64,000 nucleotides of DNA from an uncultured bacterium (GTDB lineage: Bacteria > Planctomycetota > Phycisphaerae > Phycisphaerales > SM1A02): assembly GCA_903831295.1 (NCBI GenBank), contig CAIKXA010000020.1:1-64000 (forward strand), in the 5' to 3' direction. Numbering within the stretch: the stretch's first letter is position 1; the number at the start of each line of letters is the position of its first letter. Below, one piece after another: positions 35,163 to 43,922 of the stretch. The position numbers and the translations under genes are program-made. The notes below the pieces were generated by a model that did not search any database, had not been told where the DNA came from, and worked only from the letters and a program-made list of their open reading frames with translations.

Positions 35163-36173
35163 TCATGAAAGATCGGCAAGAAGGGCCGCTTGTTCGTCGG
35201 CGCGGTAACTGCTGCGAACCAAAGGACCGCTTTCGCAAATTCTAAATCCACGCGAAAGCGCCTGTGATTTGAATTCAACAAACTGACCCGGAGTAACCCA
35301 TCGATCAATTGGAAGATGATTGCGAGTGGGCTGTAGGTATTGGCCAACAGTTAAAATGTCAGCCTTGGATTCGGCGCGCACATCATCCATAAGTTGCAGC
35401 ACCTCATCGTCGCGCTCACCAATTCCAACCATAATCCCAGTTTTTGTAAGAAGACCACTTGCTTTGAATTGTTTCAACACATTGAGAGAGCGTTCGTAGC
35501 GCGCCTGAGGCCGCACCGCCGAATGCATGCGCCGAACGGTTTCCATGTTGTGGCTAATGATCCGGGGTCGCGCATCACAAACAGTTTGAATTGCTTTTTC
35601 ATTGCCACAAAAATCACCAACAAGAACTTCAATGCTCATGTTGGGACACGCCGCCCGAGTAAGGTGAATTGTTTCGGCCCACAGTTGGGCGCCACCATCA
35701 GGCAGTTCATCGCGATTGACACTGGTGATGACCACGTGTTTCAGATTCATTAATCGCAAGCTTTCCGCGACACGCGCGGGCTCATTCAGATCAAGGGCGG
35801 CGGGGCGGCCTGTTTTCACATTACAAAAACCACAACTGCGGGTGCAAGTGTCGCCAAGAATCATAATTGTGGCGGAACCACGACTCCAACACTCACCCAT
35901 GTTTGGGCAACTGGCTTCTTGGCAAACAGTATGAAGTTTGTGTTCGTCCATGATCGCCTTCAGGCGCAGGTATTCCTCGCCACCAGGCACGCGGGCACGT
36001 AGCCAATCTGGTTTTTTTCCAATCCTTAAACTTTGGCGGGTTTCATCTCCGTTGTTCAATATGAATTCAGAAAGACTTACTGTTGGAGTGGGAAGATTTC
36101 GGGCCGTGTCGCCACCAAGCGGCTTTGGGTGCCGAGCAAGGGTTCGATCGTTTGCGGATTTTGGCGTGGTCAC
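35163..36173 (-). CDS. lipA: Lipoyl synthase
   Basis: 336 residues from GTG 36173; the start is uncertain because no ATG precedes the conserved region. Radical SAM enzyme that inserts two sulphurs into octanoyl groups on lipoyl domains. The auxiliary cluster cysteines are in CQEASCPNMGEC (84, 89, 95) and the SAM cluster in CTRSCGFC (110, 114, 117). The rest (HVVITSVNRDELPDGGAQLW, KTGIMVGIGERDDEV) is typical. No lipB neighbour is seen. Its product is needed by the E2 protein at 39098. Convergent with the M16 gene and divergent from the ThuA lipoprotein. Confidence 0.95.
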   Translation of the reverse strand: MTTPKSANDRTLARHPKPLGGDTARNLPTPTVSLSEFILNNGDETRQSLRIGKKPDWLRARVPGGEEYLRLKAIMDEHKLHTVCQEASCPNMGECWSRGSATIMILGDTCTRSCGFCNVKTGRPAALDLNEPARVAESLRLMNLKHVVITSVNRDELPDGGAQLWAETIHLTRAACPNMSIEVLVGDFCGNEKAIQTVCDARPRIISHNMETVRRMHSAVRPQARYERSLNVLKQFKASGLLTKTGIMVGIGERDDEVLQLMDDVRAESKADILTVGQYLQPTRNHLPIDRWVTPGQFVEFKSQALSRGFRICESGPLVRSSYRADEQAALLADLS

Positions 36174-36220
36174 AGATCAATAGCGTAGCCCCAACAAGGC
36201 ATGTAATTCAAGCCAAAATA

Positions 36221-37135
36221 ATGGATACTTCAAGCATGTTGAATACGACATATTTGAGAAATGGCGGATTTCAAAAAAACAAACCATGTTTGGTGGCTCA
36301 ACTCATTTTGATATTGGTAATGGTTGGTTGTGTCAACACGCCCAATGCATCGCAGATTATTAAAAACGAAGTGCCTTCAGAGTCGACACCTCACGAGAAT
36401 CAAACAAGCGAAGCGGCAAAATCAAACACAAAGAAGAACGCCGAGCCGCCACACATTCTTGTGTTTACAAAAACAAAAGCGTATCGGCACAAGAATATTT
36501 CAGACGGAGTTAGAGCATTGCGGGAAATTGGACTTGGAAAATATGTGGTTGAACAAACAGAGGATGCCGGTGTTTTTACAATCAAAAATCTAAACAGATT
36601 TGCGGCCGTTGTGTTTTTAAGTACGACTGGCGATGTATTAAACACAGAACAACAAATTGCGTTTGAACAATACATTCACACAGGTGGTGGATATGTTGGA
36701 ATCCACGCGGCCGCCGACACAGAATACGAATGGCCTTGGTATGGACAACTTGTTGGAGCTTGGTTTCTGGATCACACTAAAGTTATTTTGGCCACCGTGC
36801 ACCGAGAAGATAAGACACATATCAGCACGATTGAATTTCCAGATTCATGGAAGCGAGAAGACGAGTGGTACAGATTCAGAACTAACCCAAGAAATAACGT
36901 CCATGTGTTGGTGTGCGTAAATGACCAAGATTTAGGAGAGGTGACAATGAATGGCGATCACCCAATTTCTTGGATGCATGAATTTGAGGGAGGGCGGGCG
37001 TGGTACACCGCTATGGGACATACATCAGAATCTTTTTTAGAACCCGAATTTCAAAAGCATGTTCTGGGTGGAATTGTGTGGGCAATGCGCCAAACACAGC
37101 AATCTAGTTCGGCGGGATCTGATCAACGACCATAA
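36221..37135 (+). CDS. ThuA-like domain lipoprotein
   Basis: 304 residues from ATG 36221 (a second ATG at 36236 also fits). The N-terminus (CLVAQLILILVMVGC) is a lipoprotein signal with lipobox MVGC. A polar linker is followed by the ThuA fold: ILVFTKTKAYRHKNISDGVR, YIHTGGGYVGIHAAADTEYE, NGDHPISWMHEFEGGRAWYT and a final MGHTSESF. ThuA-like proteins are class I amidotransferase-related and are linked to sugar metabolism; the catalytic function is unproven. Frequently multiplied and exported in planctomycetes. The longer frame from 36083 runs antisense into lipA and is not used. Confidence 0.83.
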   Translation: MDTSSMLNTTYLRNGGFQKNKPCLVAQLILILVMVGCVNTPNASQIIKNEVPSESTPHENQTSEAAKSNTKKNAEPPHILVFTKTKAYRHKNISDGVRALREIGLGKYVVEQTEDAGVFTIKNLNRFAAVVFLSTTGDVLNTEQQIAFEQYIHTGGGYVGIHAAADTEYEWPWYGQLVGAWFLDHTKVILATVHREDKTHISTIEFPDSWKREDEWYRFRTNPRNNVHVLVCVNDQDLGEVTMNGDHPISWMHEFEGGRAWYTAMGHTSESFLEPEFQKHVLGGIVWAMRQTQQSSSAGSDQRP

Positions 37136-37163
37136 AAAAACTGACCCGCTTAGGTCAATTTTT
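37134..37163. terminator. Bidirectional terminator between ThuA lipoprotein and deoC
   Basis: An A-run (37134-37140), a 5-bp stem TGACC/GGTCA (37142-37146 with 37153-37157), a six-base loop, and a T-run (37159-37163). The symmetry serves both converging genes. Confidence 0.65.
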
Positions 37164-37177
37164 CCAACACGAATTTT

Positions 37178-38149
37178 TTACTCTCCAAGATCCCACGCGG
37201 CGGCATATCTGCCTGTTTCAAGCTTTAGAATTTGCCGCAAAATATCGTTGGCAAGCGAGCTGGCGCCAAAGCGGAACAGGTTTGGAGTCAACCAATCGTC
37301 GCCTAGTGTTTCTTTGACCATGACCAAGTAGTGAAGCGCCTGCTTGGCTGTACGAATACCACCCGCGGGTTTCATACCAATCCTTGGACCGCCAGCAAGG
37401 TGCGTATCTCGAATCGCCTCAAGCATGACAAGTGTGACAGGCATGGTTGCCGCCGGTTGAACTTTTCCAGTGCTGGTTTTAATAAAAACTTCCCCATCCA
37501 CGATCGGTTGAGCGCCCGGTCGACTCAAGATTGCGTCAATCGCCAAATCACTGGCGCGCCGAACATTATCAAGGGTTTCAAGCTCTCCGGTTTCAAGAAT
37601 AATTTTCAAGTGGGCAGAGCCGCACGCGGCTTTTGTTTCAACAATTTCTTCTCGAACAGCCTCGAATTGACCCGAGAGAAAAAGTCCCCGGCTCACAACC
37701 ATGTCAATCTCATCGGCTCCAGCAGCGACAGCGGCGCGAACATCTTGAAGACGAATATCAAGCGGGTATTGACCACTTGGAAAACCAGTCGCAACGGCGG
37801 CAATTTTGATTGAGTGTCCAGCAAGAGCTTCTTTGGCAACGCGAATTAACATTGGGTAAACACAAATCGCCGCGACTGACGGAACAGGATCCTTTAGCGG
37901 AGCGCTGGAGATGTGCGGAGAGATCGCCTTGGCGCAAAGGGCGCGAACTTTTTCGGGACTGTCCTTTCCTTCCAGTGTTGTAAGGTCCAGCATGGACATG
38001 GCCAACCGAAGACCAGATGCTTTGGTGGAAGCCTTAATACTTCGGGTGGTAAAGGATGCGGCGCGTCGCTTTGCCATAACCGCGTCAACAGCGGCACTGG
38101 TCTTAAATAAGTTGGGAATGGTTGATGAATCTTTCATTGCGAGTTTCAT
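37178..38149 (-). CDS. deoC: Deoxyribose-phosphate aldolase
   Basis: 323 residues. It cleaves 2-deoxyribose 5-phosphate to glyceraldehyde 3-phosphate and acetaldehyde. Schiff-base Lys is in FIKTSTGK, preceded by GADEIDMVVSRG and AVATGFPSGQY. It is longer than the roughly 220-residue bacterial type and has the N-terminal LAMSMLDLTTLEGKDSPEKV segment of the longer, animal-like DeoC group. Last gene of the run of minus-strand genes that ends at the bidirectional terminator. Confidence 0.94.
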   Translation of the reverse strand: MKLAMKDSSTIPNLFKTSAAVDAVMAKRRAASFTTRSIKASTKASGLRLAMSMLDLTTLEGKDSPEKVRALCAKAISPHISSAPLKDPVPSVAAICVYPMLIRVAKEALAGHSIKIAAVATGFPSGQYPLDIRLQDVRAAVAAGADEIDMVVSRGLFLSGQFEAVREEIVETKAACGSAHLKIILETGELETLDNVRRASDLAIDAILSRPGAQPIVDGEVFIKTSTGKVQPAATMPVTLVMLEAIRDTHLAGGPRIGMKPAGGIRTAKQALHYLVMVKETLGDDWLTPNLFRFGASSLANDILRQILKLETGRYAAAWDLGE

Positions 38150-38167
38150 CCCATCACAAATATGAAA

Positions 38168-38488
38168 CTAATTTCCGCGGGCTTGTTTAAAAATCTCCGA
38201 GAGATTCTTTGTGGTTCTTAAATCAAGAACCTTGTTGTAAACATCTCCATAGAAAATCATGAGTGTTTCACTACGATCATCGACCAACCAAAGAAGATCG
38301 TAGGTTTCGGAACCGGTTTGATTACCAACCGTGATGGTGGACATGCAAAACCCATTCGATGTCACTACGGAATCAGCGTTGGCGGTTTGAATTTTTCCGG
38401 CCTGGGTAAGAATAAGTCCACCAAGAAAGAACGCGCTTGCCCAAAGGGCGACGGTGTTCATTTGAAAATTATTTGATTGCTTTTTCAT
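38168..38488 (-). CDS. Small exported protein, unknown (paralogue of next)
   Basis: 106 residues from ATG 38488; a TTG at 38509 overlaps the previous stop. N-terminal signal (TVALWASAFFLGGLILTQAG, cleavage perhaps after TANA). The mature part has a short beta-rich body (TVGNQTGSETYDLLWLVDDR, MIFYGDVYNKVLDL). The pattern of hydrophobic strand, acidic-Ser turn and second strand resembles the next gene (ILDQSNQELISLSWNDSSKS), so the two look like diverged duplicates. No known family. Sits 18 bases before deoC in the same direction. Confidence 0.65.
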   Translation of the reverse strand: MKKQSNNFQMNTVALWASAFFLGGLILTQAGKIQTANADSVVTSNGFCMSTITVGNQTGSETYDLLWLVDDRSETLMIFYGDVYNKVLDLRTTKNLSEIFKQARGN

Positions 38489-38505
38489 GGTTTTTAAAAT
38501 TTCTA

Positions 38506-38808
38506 TCAACGACTCTTTTGAGTTTGCTCCACTACTTTTGGAATATTTTTATAGCCAATGCCAAACAAACTCTTTGATGAGTCGTTCCAAGACAAAGAAA
38601 TGAGCTCTTGATTGGATTGATCCAGGATGTAGGCAACGCCCGCTTGGTTCATGACATATTTTCCGCCAACCATGAGGTACTGACCCCGAGAACGACCGCT
38701 TTGCGCACCAGCGCTTGGTCCAAGCGAGACAAACGCAAGAACAGCCAGCAGGATTACGTTTAGGACAATGAGTGCGTTTTTGGGTTTAATATTTTTTCTG
38801 TTTCGCAT
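38506..38808 (-). CDS. Small exported protein, unknown
   Basis: 100 residues. A basic N-terminus and hydrophobic stretch (ALIVLNVILLAVLAFVSLG, cleavage near AGA-QSG) form a signal or anchor. The mature part (YLMVGGKYVMNQAGVAYILD, LFGIGYKNIPKV) reads as a few beta-strands; no cysteines or enzyme motifs are seen. The gene lies between two other small exported proteins on the minus strand. Function unknown. Confidence 0.65.
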   Translation of the reverse strand: MRNRKNIKPKNALIVLNVILLAVLAFVSLGPSAGAQSGRSRGQYLMVGGKYVMNQAGVAYILDQSNQELISLSWNDSSKSLFGIGYKNIPKVVEQTQKSR

Positions 38809-38841
38809 GATTTCTTTCTCAGTTTTACTTGGCTTGTTTCA

Positions 38842-39036
38842 TCAATCAATATTCGCGCGCTTGGATGTGAAAAGACTCACATATACAGCGCCACCGACCA
38901 ACACGAATGCCAGCCCGTAACCAATAAGTGGCCAACCGCCCGGGTTTGCCAATTCCGGCATTGGTGGAGCGTCAGCAAACGCAAGCGCGGTTGTTGCGGG
39001 TGTTAAAAAAACGACCAACTTGAAAAACATCTTCAT
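38842..39036 (-). CDS. Small membrane protein, unknown
   Basis: 64 residues from ATG 39036 (GTG 39042 and ATG 39030 also fit). A signal-like N-terminus (FFKLVVFLTPATTALAFADA), a Pro/Gly linker (PPMPELANPGGWP), a single membrane helix (LIGYGLAFVLVGGAVYVSLF) and a short basic tail (TSKRANID). The topology would leave the linker outside and the tail in the cytoplasm. Small single-helix proteins of this sort often belong to membrane complexes. No family is recognised. Confidence 0.55.
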   Translation of the reverse strand: MKMFFKLVVFLTPATTALAFADAPPMPELANPGGWPLIGYGLAFVLVGGAVYVSLFTSKRANID

Positions 39037-39097
39037 TGGCACAGTCTAACCAATCATTGACAATAGATAAATTCGCCCGCGCCGAAAAATGCAGGGA

Positions 39098-40522
39098 TTA
39101 TGAAGCCAACAACTTGTCTGGATTTTCCAAGAACCCAAGCACAGTGTTTAAAAATCTCGCACCTTCGGCTCCATCCACAATGCGGTGATCACACGAAAGA
39201 CTGAGCGGCAAAACAAGTCCCGCATAGAACGCGCCGTCTTTGGTTAAAACCTGCTCCTTGGCGCGGCCAACAGCAAGGATTGCGACTTCTGGATAATTGA
39301 TAATTGGCGTGGCAAACGTTCCACCATAACTACCCACATTGCTCATGGTGAATGTTCCACCAACAAGATTTTCACGCGCGACAGTGCGCTGTTTGCAGGA
39401 TTCGGCGAGTTCTTTCACAAGCGTGGCCAACTCGCCAACATTTTTCTGGTGGGCGTTGCGAAGAACTGGAACCATGAGACCATGATCGGTATCCACCGCA
39501 CAACCAAGATGGATTGGATCCTTGATCAAAATTTCCTCATTCGCATCATCCACGTTTGCGTTTAGTGTTGGATGTTTACGCAACGCCTTGCACACGGCAA
39601 GCATGACAAACGGCAACATGCTGAGTTTTGTTCCCAGGGCGGCGGCGTATTCCTTGCGCTTGCGATCAAGCTTGGTCACATCTGCGCTATCAACCACGGT
39701 GAAATGCACGGCGGTCTTCACGGAAAGATCCAGCGCCTGAGCAATCTTTCGGCGAATGCCACGGAATGGAATGCACTCCTTCACCCCGTCGCGATTCACG
39801 TTTGGATATGCGACAGAAAGTGTTGACGCAGTTGTGGTGACAGTATTGTCATTTGTGTTTGAGTTTTTGATTGGTTGAGCGATGACAACCCGCGACGCCG
39901 TTGTTTCAAGGGCAACCTCCGCAGCGCCTTGGCTTACAGCCTGAAGATCACTCGCGGTCACTCGACCACCACGACCAGTTCCGCGAACTTGTTGAATGTT
40001 CACGCCCAACTCCTTGGCAATCCTGCGAACCGCGGGTGTGGCCAGTGATTTATTGGCACCAGAAGAAACGCTTTCGTGTTCAGGTTGGCGGGCGAATCGG
40101 CTTGGAACACCAAGCGAACCACTCACATTTCCAACAACAGTTCCAGCATCTTCGGTGGCGTCGCTTTTTGCATCGGCTTTGGCGGCCGCAACAGGAGCAG
40201 GGGCGGCGTGTTGTTTGGCGGCCACAGAAACGGTTTTTGTTGGCGCCACAACACCAGCATTCTTAGCCGCATAGCGAACCAAAACGCTTCCAACCAAAAT
40301 GGTGTCACCGGCTTTTCCGCACAACTCACCAATCACGCCATTCCAGGGACTTGGAACTTCAACAAGCGCCTTGTCTGTTTCCATTTCCGCCATTGTTTGG
40401 TGTTCCTTCACGGTATCACCAACCTGCACGCGCCATTTAATAAGTTCAGCCTCGTGAACACCCTCACCAAGATCCGGAAGAATGAAATGACTTTTGTCGT
40501 CAGGTTGTTTTACGCCAGCCAT
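39098..40522 (-). CDS. Dihydrolipoamide acyltransferase (E2) of 2-oxoacid dehydrogenase
   Basis: 474 residues. The lipoyl domain has Lys51 in METDKALVEVPSPW. A flexible Ala/Pro linker follows, then the peripheral subunit-binding domain (ATPAVRRIAKELGVNIQQVR near residue 165) and the catalytic domain with HRIVDG (His445). A GGAG stands before the ATG. It forms the core that transfers the acyl group to CoA. Given the leucine-type dehydrogenase upstream, the complex is probably the branched-chain one (BkdB/BkdC-type) rather than pyruvate dehydrogenase; sequence alone cannot exclude pyruvate. It depends on LipA (35163) and on Lpd (55310). Confidence 0.9.
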   Translation of the reverse strand: MAGVKQPDDKSHFILPDLGEGVHEAELIKWRVQVGDTVKEHQTMAEMETDKALVEVPSPWNGVIGELCGKAGDTILVGSVLVRYAAKNAGVVAPTKTVSVAAKQHAAPAPVAAAKADAKSDATEDAGTVVGNVSGSLGVPSRFARQPEHESVSSGANKSLATPAVRRIAKELGVNIQQVRGTGRGGRVTASDLQAVSQGAAEVALETTASRVVIAQPIKNSNTNDNTVTTTASTLSVAYPNVNRDGVKECIPFRGIRRKIAQALDLSVKTAVHFTVVDSADVTKLDRKRKEYAAALGTKLSMLPFVMLAVCKALRKHPTLNANVDDANEEILIKDPIHLGCAVDTDHGLMVPVLRNAHQKNVGELATLVKELAESCKQRTVARENLVGGTFTMSNVGSYGGTFATPIINYPEVAILAVGRAKEQVLTKDGAFYAGLVLPLSLSCDHRIVDGAEGARFLNTVLGFLENPDKLLAS

Positions 40523-40580
40523 GTGAAGTTCTCCAAGAGTGAATTAAAGTGTGTGTTTGGTGGTAATGAGCGAGCACAAA

Positions 40581-41549
40581 TTAGTATGCGGCGGTTTCTT
40601 CAATTGCTCGAGCAATTCGATCCGCGTCCGGCATGTAATCAAGTTCAAGTTTGTAATAAGGCATGATGGTGTCAAATCCAGCCACGCGCTGCACTGGAGA
40701 TTCCAGATACAAGAAGCATCGCTCCATAATGCGCGCGGCAATTTCGGCACCAAACCCGCATGTTTTAGGGGCTTCATGAACAATGACACAGCGGCCCGTT
40801 TTCTTAACGCTGGCTTCGACCGCATCCATATCAAATGGATAGAGCGTGCGAAGATCAATCAGTTCGATAGAGCGACCACTGCGCTCAATGGCTTGCATGC
40901 ATTGAACAACACTGGCTCCCCAACTCACCACCGTCATTTCATTTCCCTCACACACCACGCGGGCCTTGCCAAGTGGAAGCGTGTATTCATCTTCGGGAAC
41001 CTCTTCGCGGAAGGCGCGGTAAATGCGCTTGGGTTCAAAGAACATGACCGGATCTGGATCACGGATGGCCGCGATCAACAAACCCTTGGCGTCATATGGA
41101 CTGCTTGGCATAACTACTTTGATGCCGGGTTGATGAATGTAAATACTTTCTGGACTATCGGAGTGAAGTTCGGGCGCGTGAATTCCGCCGCCAACAGGAA
41201 TACGAATGGTGAGAGGCACAGTCATGGCTCCACGGGTGCGCGTGCGCATGCGGGCGGCGTGACTGCAAATCTGGTCATACGCCGGGCCAAGAAATCCCTC
41301 GAATTGAATTTCTGGGATTGGGCGCAAGCCAGCCATGGCAAGACCAATGCTTGTTCCAATGATTCCGCTTTCCGCAAGCGGTGTATCAACCACACGCTTG
41401 CCACCAAATCTTTTGTGAAGGCCCTCGGTGACGCGGAACACGCCGCCGTTTAAGCCAACATCTTCGCCAAGAATCAGCACGCGTTCATCGCGCTCCATTT
41501 CTTGAATGAGCGCCAAATTGATTGCTTGCACCAGTGTTAGGTTTGCCAT
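40581..41549 (-). CDS. 2-oxoacid dehydrogenase E1 beta subunit
   Basis: 322 residues. Transketolase pyrimidine-binding domain (ILGEDVGLNGGVFRVTEGLH, DTPLAESGIIGTSIGLAMAG) and C-terminal transketolase domain (GRCVIVHEAPKTCGFGAEIA). The strand EFEGFLGPAYDQI with following RMRTRTRG fits the branched-chain and pyruvate types alike. It pairs with E1 alpha, whose stop is 12 bases upstream. AAGGAA precedes the ATG. It forms the heterotetramer that decarboxylates the 2-oxoacid with thiamine diphosphate. Confidence 0.93.
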   Translation of the reverse strand: MANLTLVQAINLALIQEMERDERVLILGEDVGLNGGVFRVTEGLHKRFGGKRVVDTPLAESGIIGTSIGLAMAGLRPIPEIQFEGFLGPAYDQICSHAARMRTRTRGAMTVPLTIRIPVGGGIHAPELHSDSPESIYIHQPGIKVVMPSSPYDAKGLLIAAIRDPDPVMFFEPKRIYRAFREEVPEDEYTLPLGKARVVCEGNEMTVVSWGASVVQCMQAIERSGRSIELIDLRTLYPFDMDAVEASVKKTGRCVIVHEAPKTCGFGAEIAARIMERCFLYLESPVQRVAGFDTIMPYYKLELDYMPDADRIARAIEETAAY

Positions 41550-41561
41550 GGTGTTGTTCCT

Positions 41562-42695
41562 TTAGTGTGAAGTTTTTGCGGGCAGTTCAATGACTGCGCC
41601 ATCAATTTGTGATGGGTCCTGACCAATGCCGTGTGTTTGCATGGTGTCGCGCTGCAGCGCAAGGTCGGGTGGAATTGTTGCATACATGTTGTTGAAGAAG
41701 TCGTCGCGGTTTGGCGGAGCAATTGATTCCGCTCGCTCAACCGCCGCGGCCACATCGCGTTGAGCGCGTTCGGCAAGCGCGGCCTCTTTTGTGTCATCCC
41801 AAAGACCACGCGTGGTGAGGAATTTACGAATGCGAAGAATTGGATCGCGGGTTTTCCATGCGTCAACTTCGGCCTGGTCGCGGTAGCGACGAGCGTCATC
41901 TGCGGTGGTGTGATCACCCAAACGATATGTGACCGCCTCGATAAAGAATGGTCGTCCCTTTTCGCGGGCAAGCGCGGCGGCTTTTCGCACGCAATACACC
42001 ACGGAGAAAATATCGTTTCCATCGCATTGAATGGTGTCCATTCCATAAGCCACGGCGCGTTGCGCAACGGTTGGCGCGGAGCATTGAATTTTTCCAGGCA
42101 CACTGATGGCCCAGAAATTATTTTGGCAGAAGAAGATCACGGGAATATCCAAGTTGGCCGCAAAATTCATGGCTTCATGAAAGTCGCCTTCGCTTGTTGC
42201 GCCATCACCAAAGAAGGTGCATGCCAAACGTTTTTCGCCACGATATTTAGCGGCCCAAGCCAAACCCGTGGCGTGCAACATCTGCGTGCCAATAGGAATT
42301 GCAAGCGGCATGCAATACAACTCGCGCGGAATTGCGTTGCCACGCTCATCACCCATCCAGTGCAACAAAATCATTTCCATTGGAAGACCGCGCCAGAACA
42401 GGCCGGCATTTTCGCGGTAACACGGAACCAACCAATCGGTTTTATCCAACGCATAAGCCGCGCCCATGCTTGTGGCTTCTTGACCCATGTTCTGCGGAAA
42501 TGTTCCCATACGGCCGGAGCGTTGAAGTTTGAAAGCAACTTCGTCTAGATGGCGACATATGCACATGTGCTCATACAGGCGAACAAGATCAGTGTCCGGA
42601 ATCAAACCCGCGCCCAACTTTTCATCAAAGTTGGCGTTCACATCCAGAATGGAGACGTGGTCAATCGTGGTGGTAAAAGCGCTCTTGATTGGCAT
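41562..42695 (-). CDS. 2-oxoacid dehydrogenase E1 alpha subunit
   Basis: 377 residues. The thiamine diphosphate motif starts at FFGDGATSEGDFHEAM and ends at FFCQNN, about 30 residues apart, as required. Also seen: GTFPQNMGQEATSMGAAYAL and the phosphorylation-loop-like YRLGDHTTADDARRYR. In branched-chain enzymes the GTFPQ-type loop and the HTTADD stretch are common, which supports, without proving, a branched-chain substrate. It precedes E1 beta; leucine-type dehydrogenase is the next gene upstream. Confidence 0.93.
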   Translation of the reverse strand: MPIKSAFTTTIDHVSILDVNANFDEKLGAGLIPDTDLVRLYEHMCICRHLDEVAFKLQRSGRMGTFPQNMGQEATSMGAAYALDKTDWLVPCYRENAGLFWRGLPMEMILLHWMGDERGNAIPRELYCMPLAIPIGTQMLHATGLAWAAKYRGEKRLACTFFGDGATSEGDFHEAMNFAANLDIPVIFFCQNNFWAISVPGKIQCSAPTVAQRAVAYGMDTIQCDGNDIFSVVYCVRKAAALAREKGRPFFIEAVTYRLGDHTTADDARRYRDQAEVDAWKTRDPILRIRKFLTTRGLWDDTKEAALAERAQRDVAAAVERAESIAPPNRDDFFNNMYATIPPDLALQRDTMQTHGIGQDPSQIDGAVIELPAKTSH

Positions 42696-42785
42696 GGTGA
42701 TTTCCTAGGACAAATAACTTGTTTCAACAAATAAAGCAGACTTTGCGTCGATTGCAAAAGTGTACCGAACGAACTGTGTATTTCG

Positions 42786-43871
42786 TCAAGCGGTGGTGGC
42801 GACTCGTTTGGGATTTACTTGGCCATTTGTGCGGCCATGTTCAATTCGACGCTTGGCATAAGCAACAGCCGCCTCGTGCGTGCTGTGGGCGCTGTTTGCT
42901 TCTTTCAAAACGGAAGTTGTCGTGTGTTCGATTTGATCGATCTTTTGGTTGATCTGCCCCTCGGTCATTCCCAAATACAAACCAGCCAAACGAATAAGAC
43001 CACCGGCGTTCACAACAAAATCTGGTCCATACAAAATGCCACACTTTTTTAGGCGCGCGCCATCATCAATCGCGTGCAGTAGTTGATTGTTGGCGGTGCC
43101 ACACACAATTTCACACTTGAGATTGGTGATGGTTCGGTCATCCAGAACGCCACCCAGCGCGCACGGAGCAAGAATGTCCATCTTGGTGGTGAAAATATTT
43201 TCATTGTCGCCCACCGCGGCGATTCCCAGTTCCTTCACGGCTTTCTCAAGCGCGCCGCGATTCACATCGCTCGCAATTACTTTGGCGCCAGCTTCTTTGC
43301 ACAACTTGGCAACACGATAACCCGTGGCGCCAACACCTTGCACGCCAATTGTCATGCCAGAAAAATCAACCTTGCGGCCAAAGTGTTTCAAGCACGCCTT
43401 CATGGCGTTAAAGCAACCGGTCGCGGTGAACGGACTTGGGTCGCCACCATGACTGACGGTTTCACCACCCATGACGTGTTGGGTTTCCTCAGCCATCCAA
43501 TCGCAGAATTGCGGCGTCACACCAACATCTTCCGCGGCGATATATGCGCCATTCATAGTGTCAACAAAGCGACCCATCGCGCGGCCCTCGGCCTCTGTTG
43601 CCGCCTGGCCAGGCTTGATCAAGATCACGCTTTTTGCGCCGCCCATTGCAAGATCCGCGGCAGCGGATTTGTAGGTCATGCCTTCTGATAGACGAAGCAC
43701 GTCGCGGATTGCCTCAGCTTCATCGGTGTATGCCCAACGGCGCGTACCGCCAAGCGCGTTACCAAGCACCGTGCTGTGAATTGCAATGATGGAGCGAAGA
43801 CCAGTGGCTGAGTCGTGGTGAAAGCAAAGTCGTTCGTGACCATGATCCGCGAGTGTTTCAAAAAGCTTCAT
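42786..43871 (-). CDS. Leucine-type (Glu/Leu/Phe/Val) dehydrogenase
   Basis: 361 residues. Catalytic and substrate region MTYKSAAADLAMGGAKSVI and IAAEDVGVTPQFCDWM, with a Rossmann part GVQGVGATGYRVAKLCKEAG. The layout matches leucine and valine dehydrogenases rather than glutamate dehydrogenases (which have a longer N-terminus). It reversibly deaminates branched-chain amino acids to 2-oxoacids with NAD. It is directly upstream of E1 alpha, so product and substrate link the two steps. The upstream spacer has GGAAGG before the ATG. Confidence 0.9.
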   Translation of the reverse strand: MKLFETLADHGHERLCFHHDSATGLRSIIAIHSTVLGNALGGTRRWAYTDEAEAIRDVLRLSEGMTYKSAAADLAMGGAKSVILIKPGQAATEAEGRAMGRFVDTMNGAYIAAEDVGVTPQFCDWMAEETQHVMGGETVSHGGDPSPFTATGCFNAMKACLKHFGRKVDFSGMTIGVQGVGATGYRVAKLCKEAGAKVIASDVNRGALEKAVKELGIAAVGDNENIFTTKMDILAPCALGGVLDDRTITNLKCEIVCGTANNQLLHAIDDGARLKKCGILYGPDFVVNAGGLIRLAGLYLGMTEGQINQKIDQIEHTTTSVLKEANSAHSTHEAAVAYAKRRIEHGRTNGQVNPKRVATTA

Positions 43872-43922
43872 GAATGCAACCTTCCGTATGAATTAAAGAA
43901 ATAAATAAATGAGAACACCAAA

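Noticed and set aside
41760..42548. 262-codon plus-strand frame opposite E1 alpha
   Set aside because: Shadow of the E1 alpha gene, with no domain of its own.
43083..43688. 201-codon plus-strand frame opposite the leucine-type dehydrogenase gene
   Set aside because: Antisense shadow: the minus-strand gene has strong family motifs throughout.
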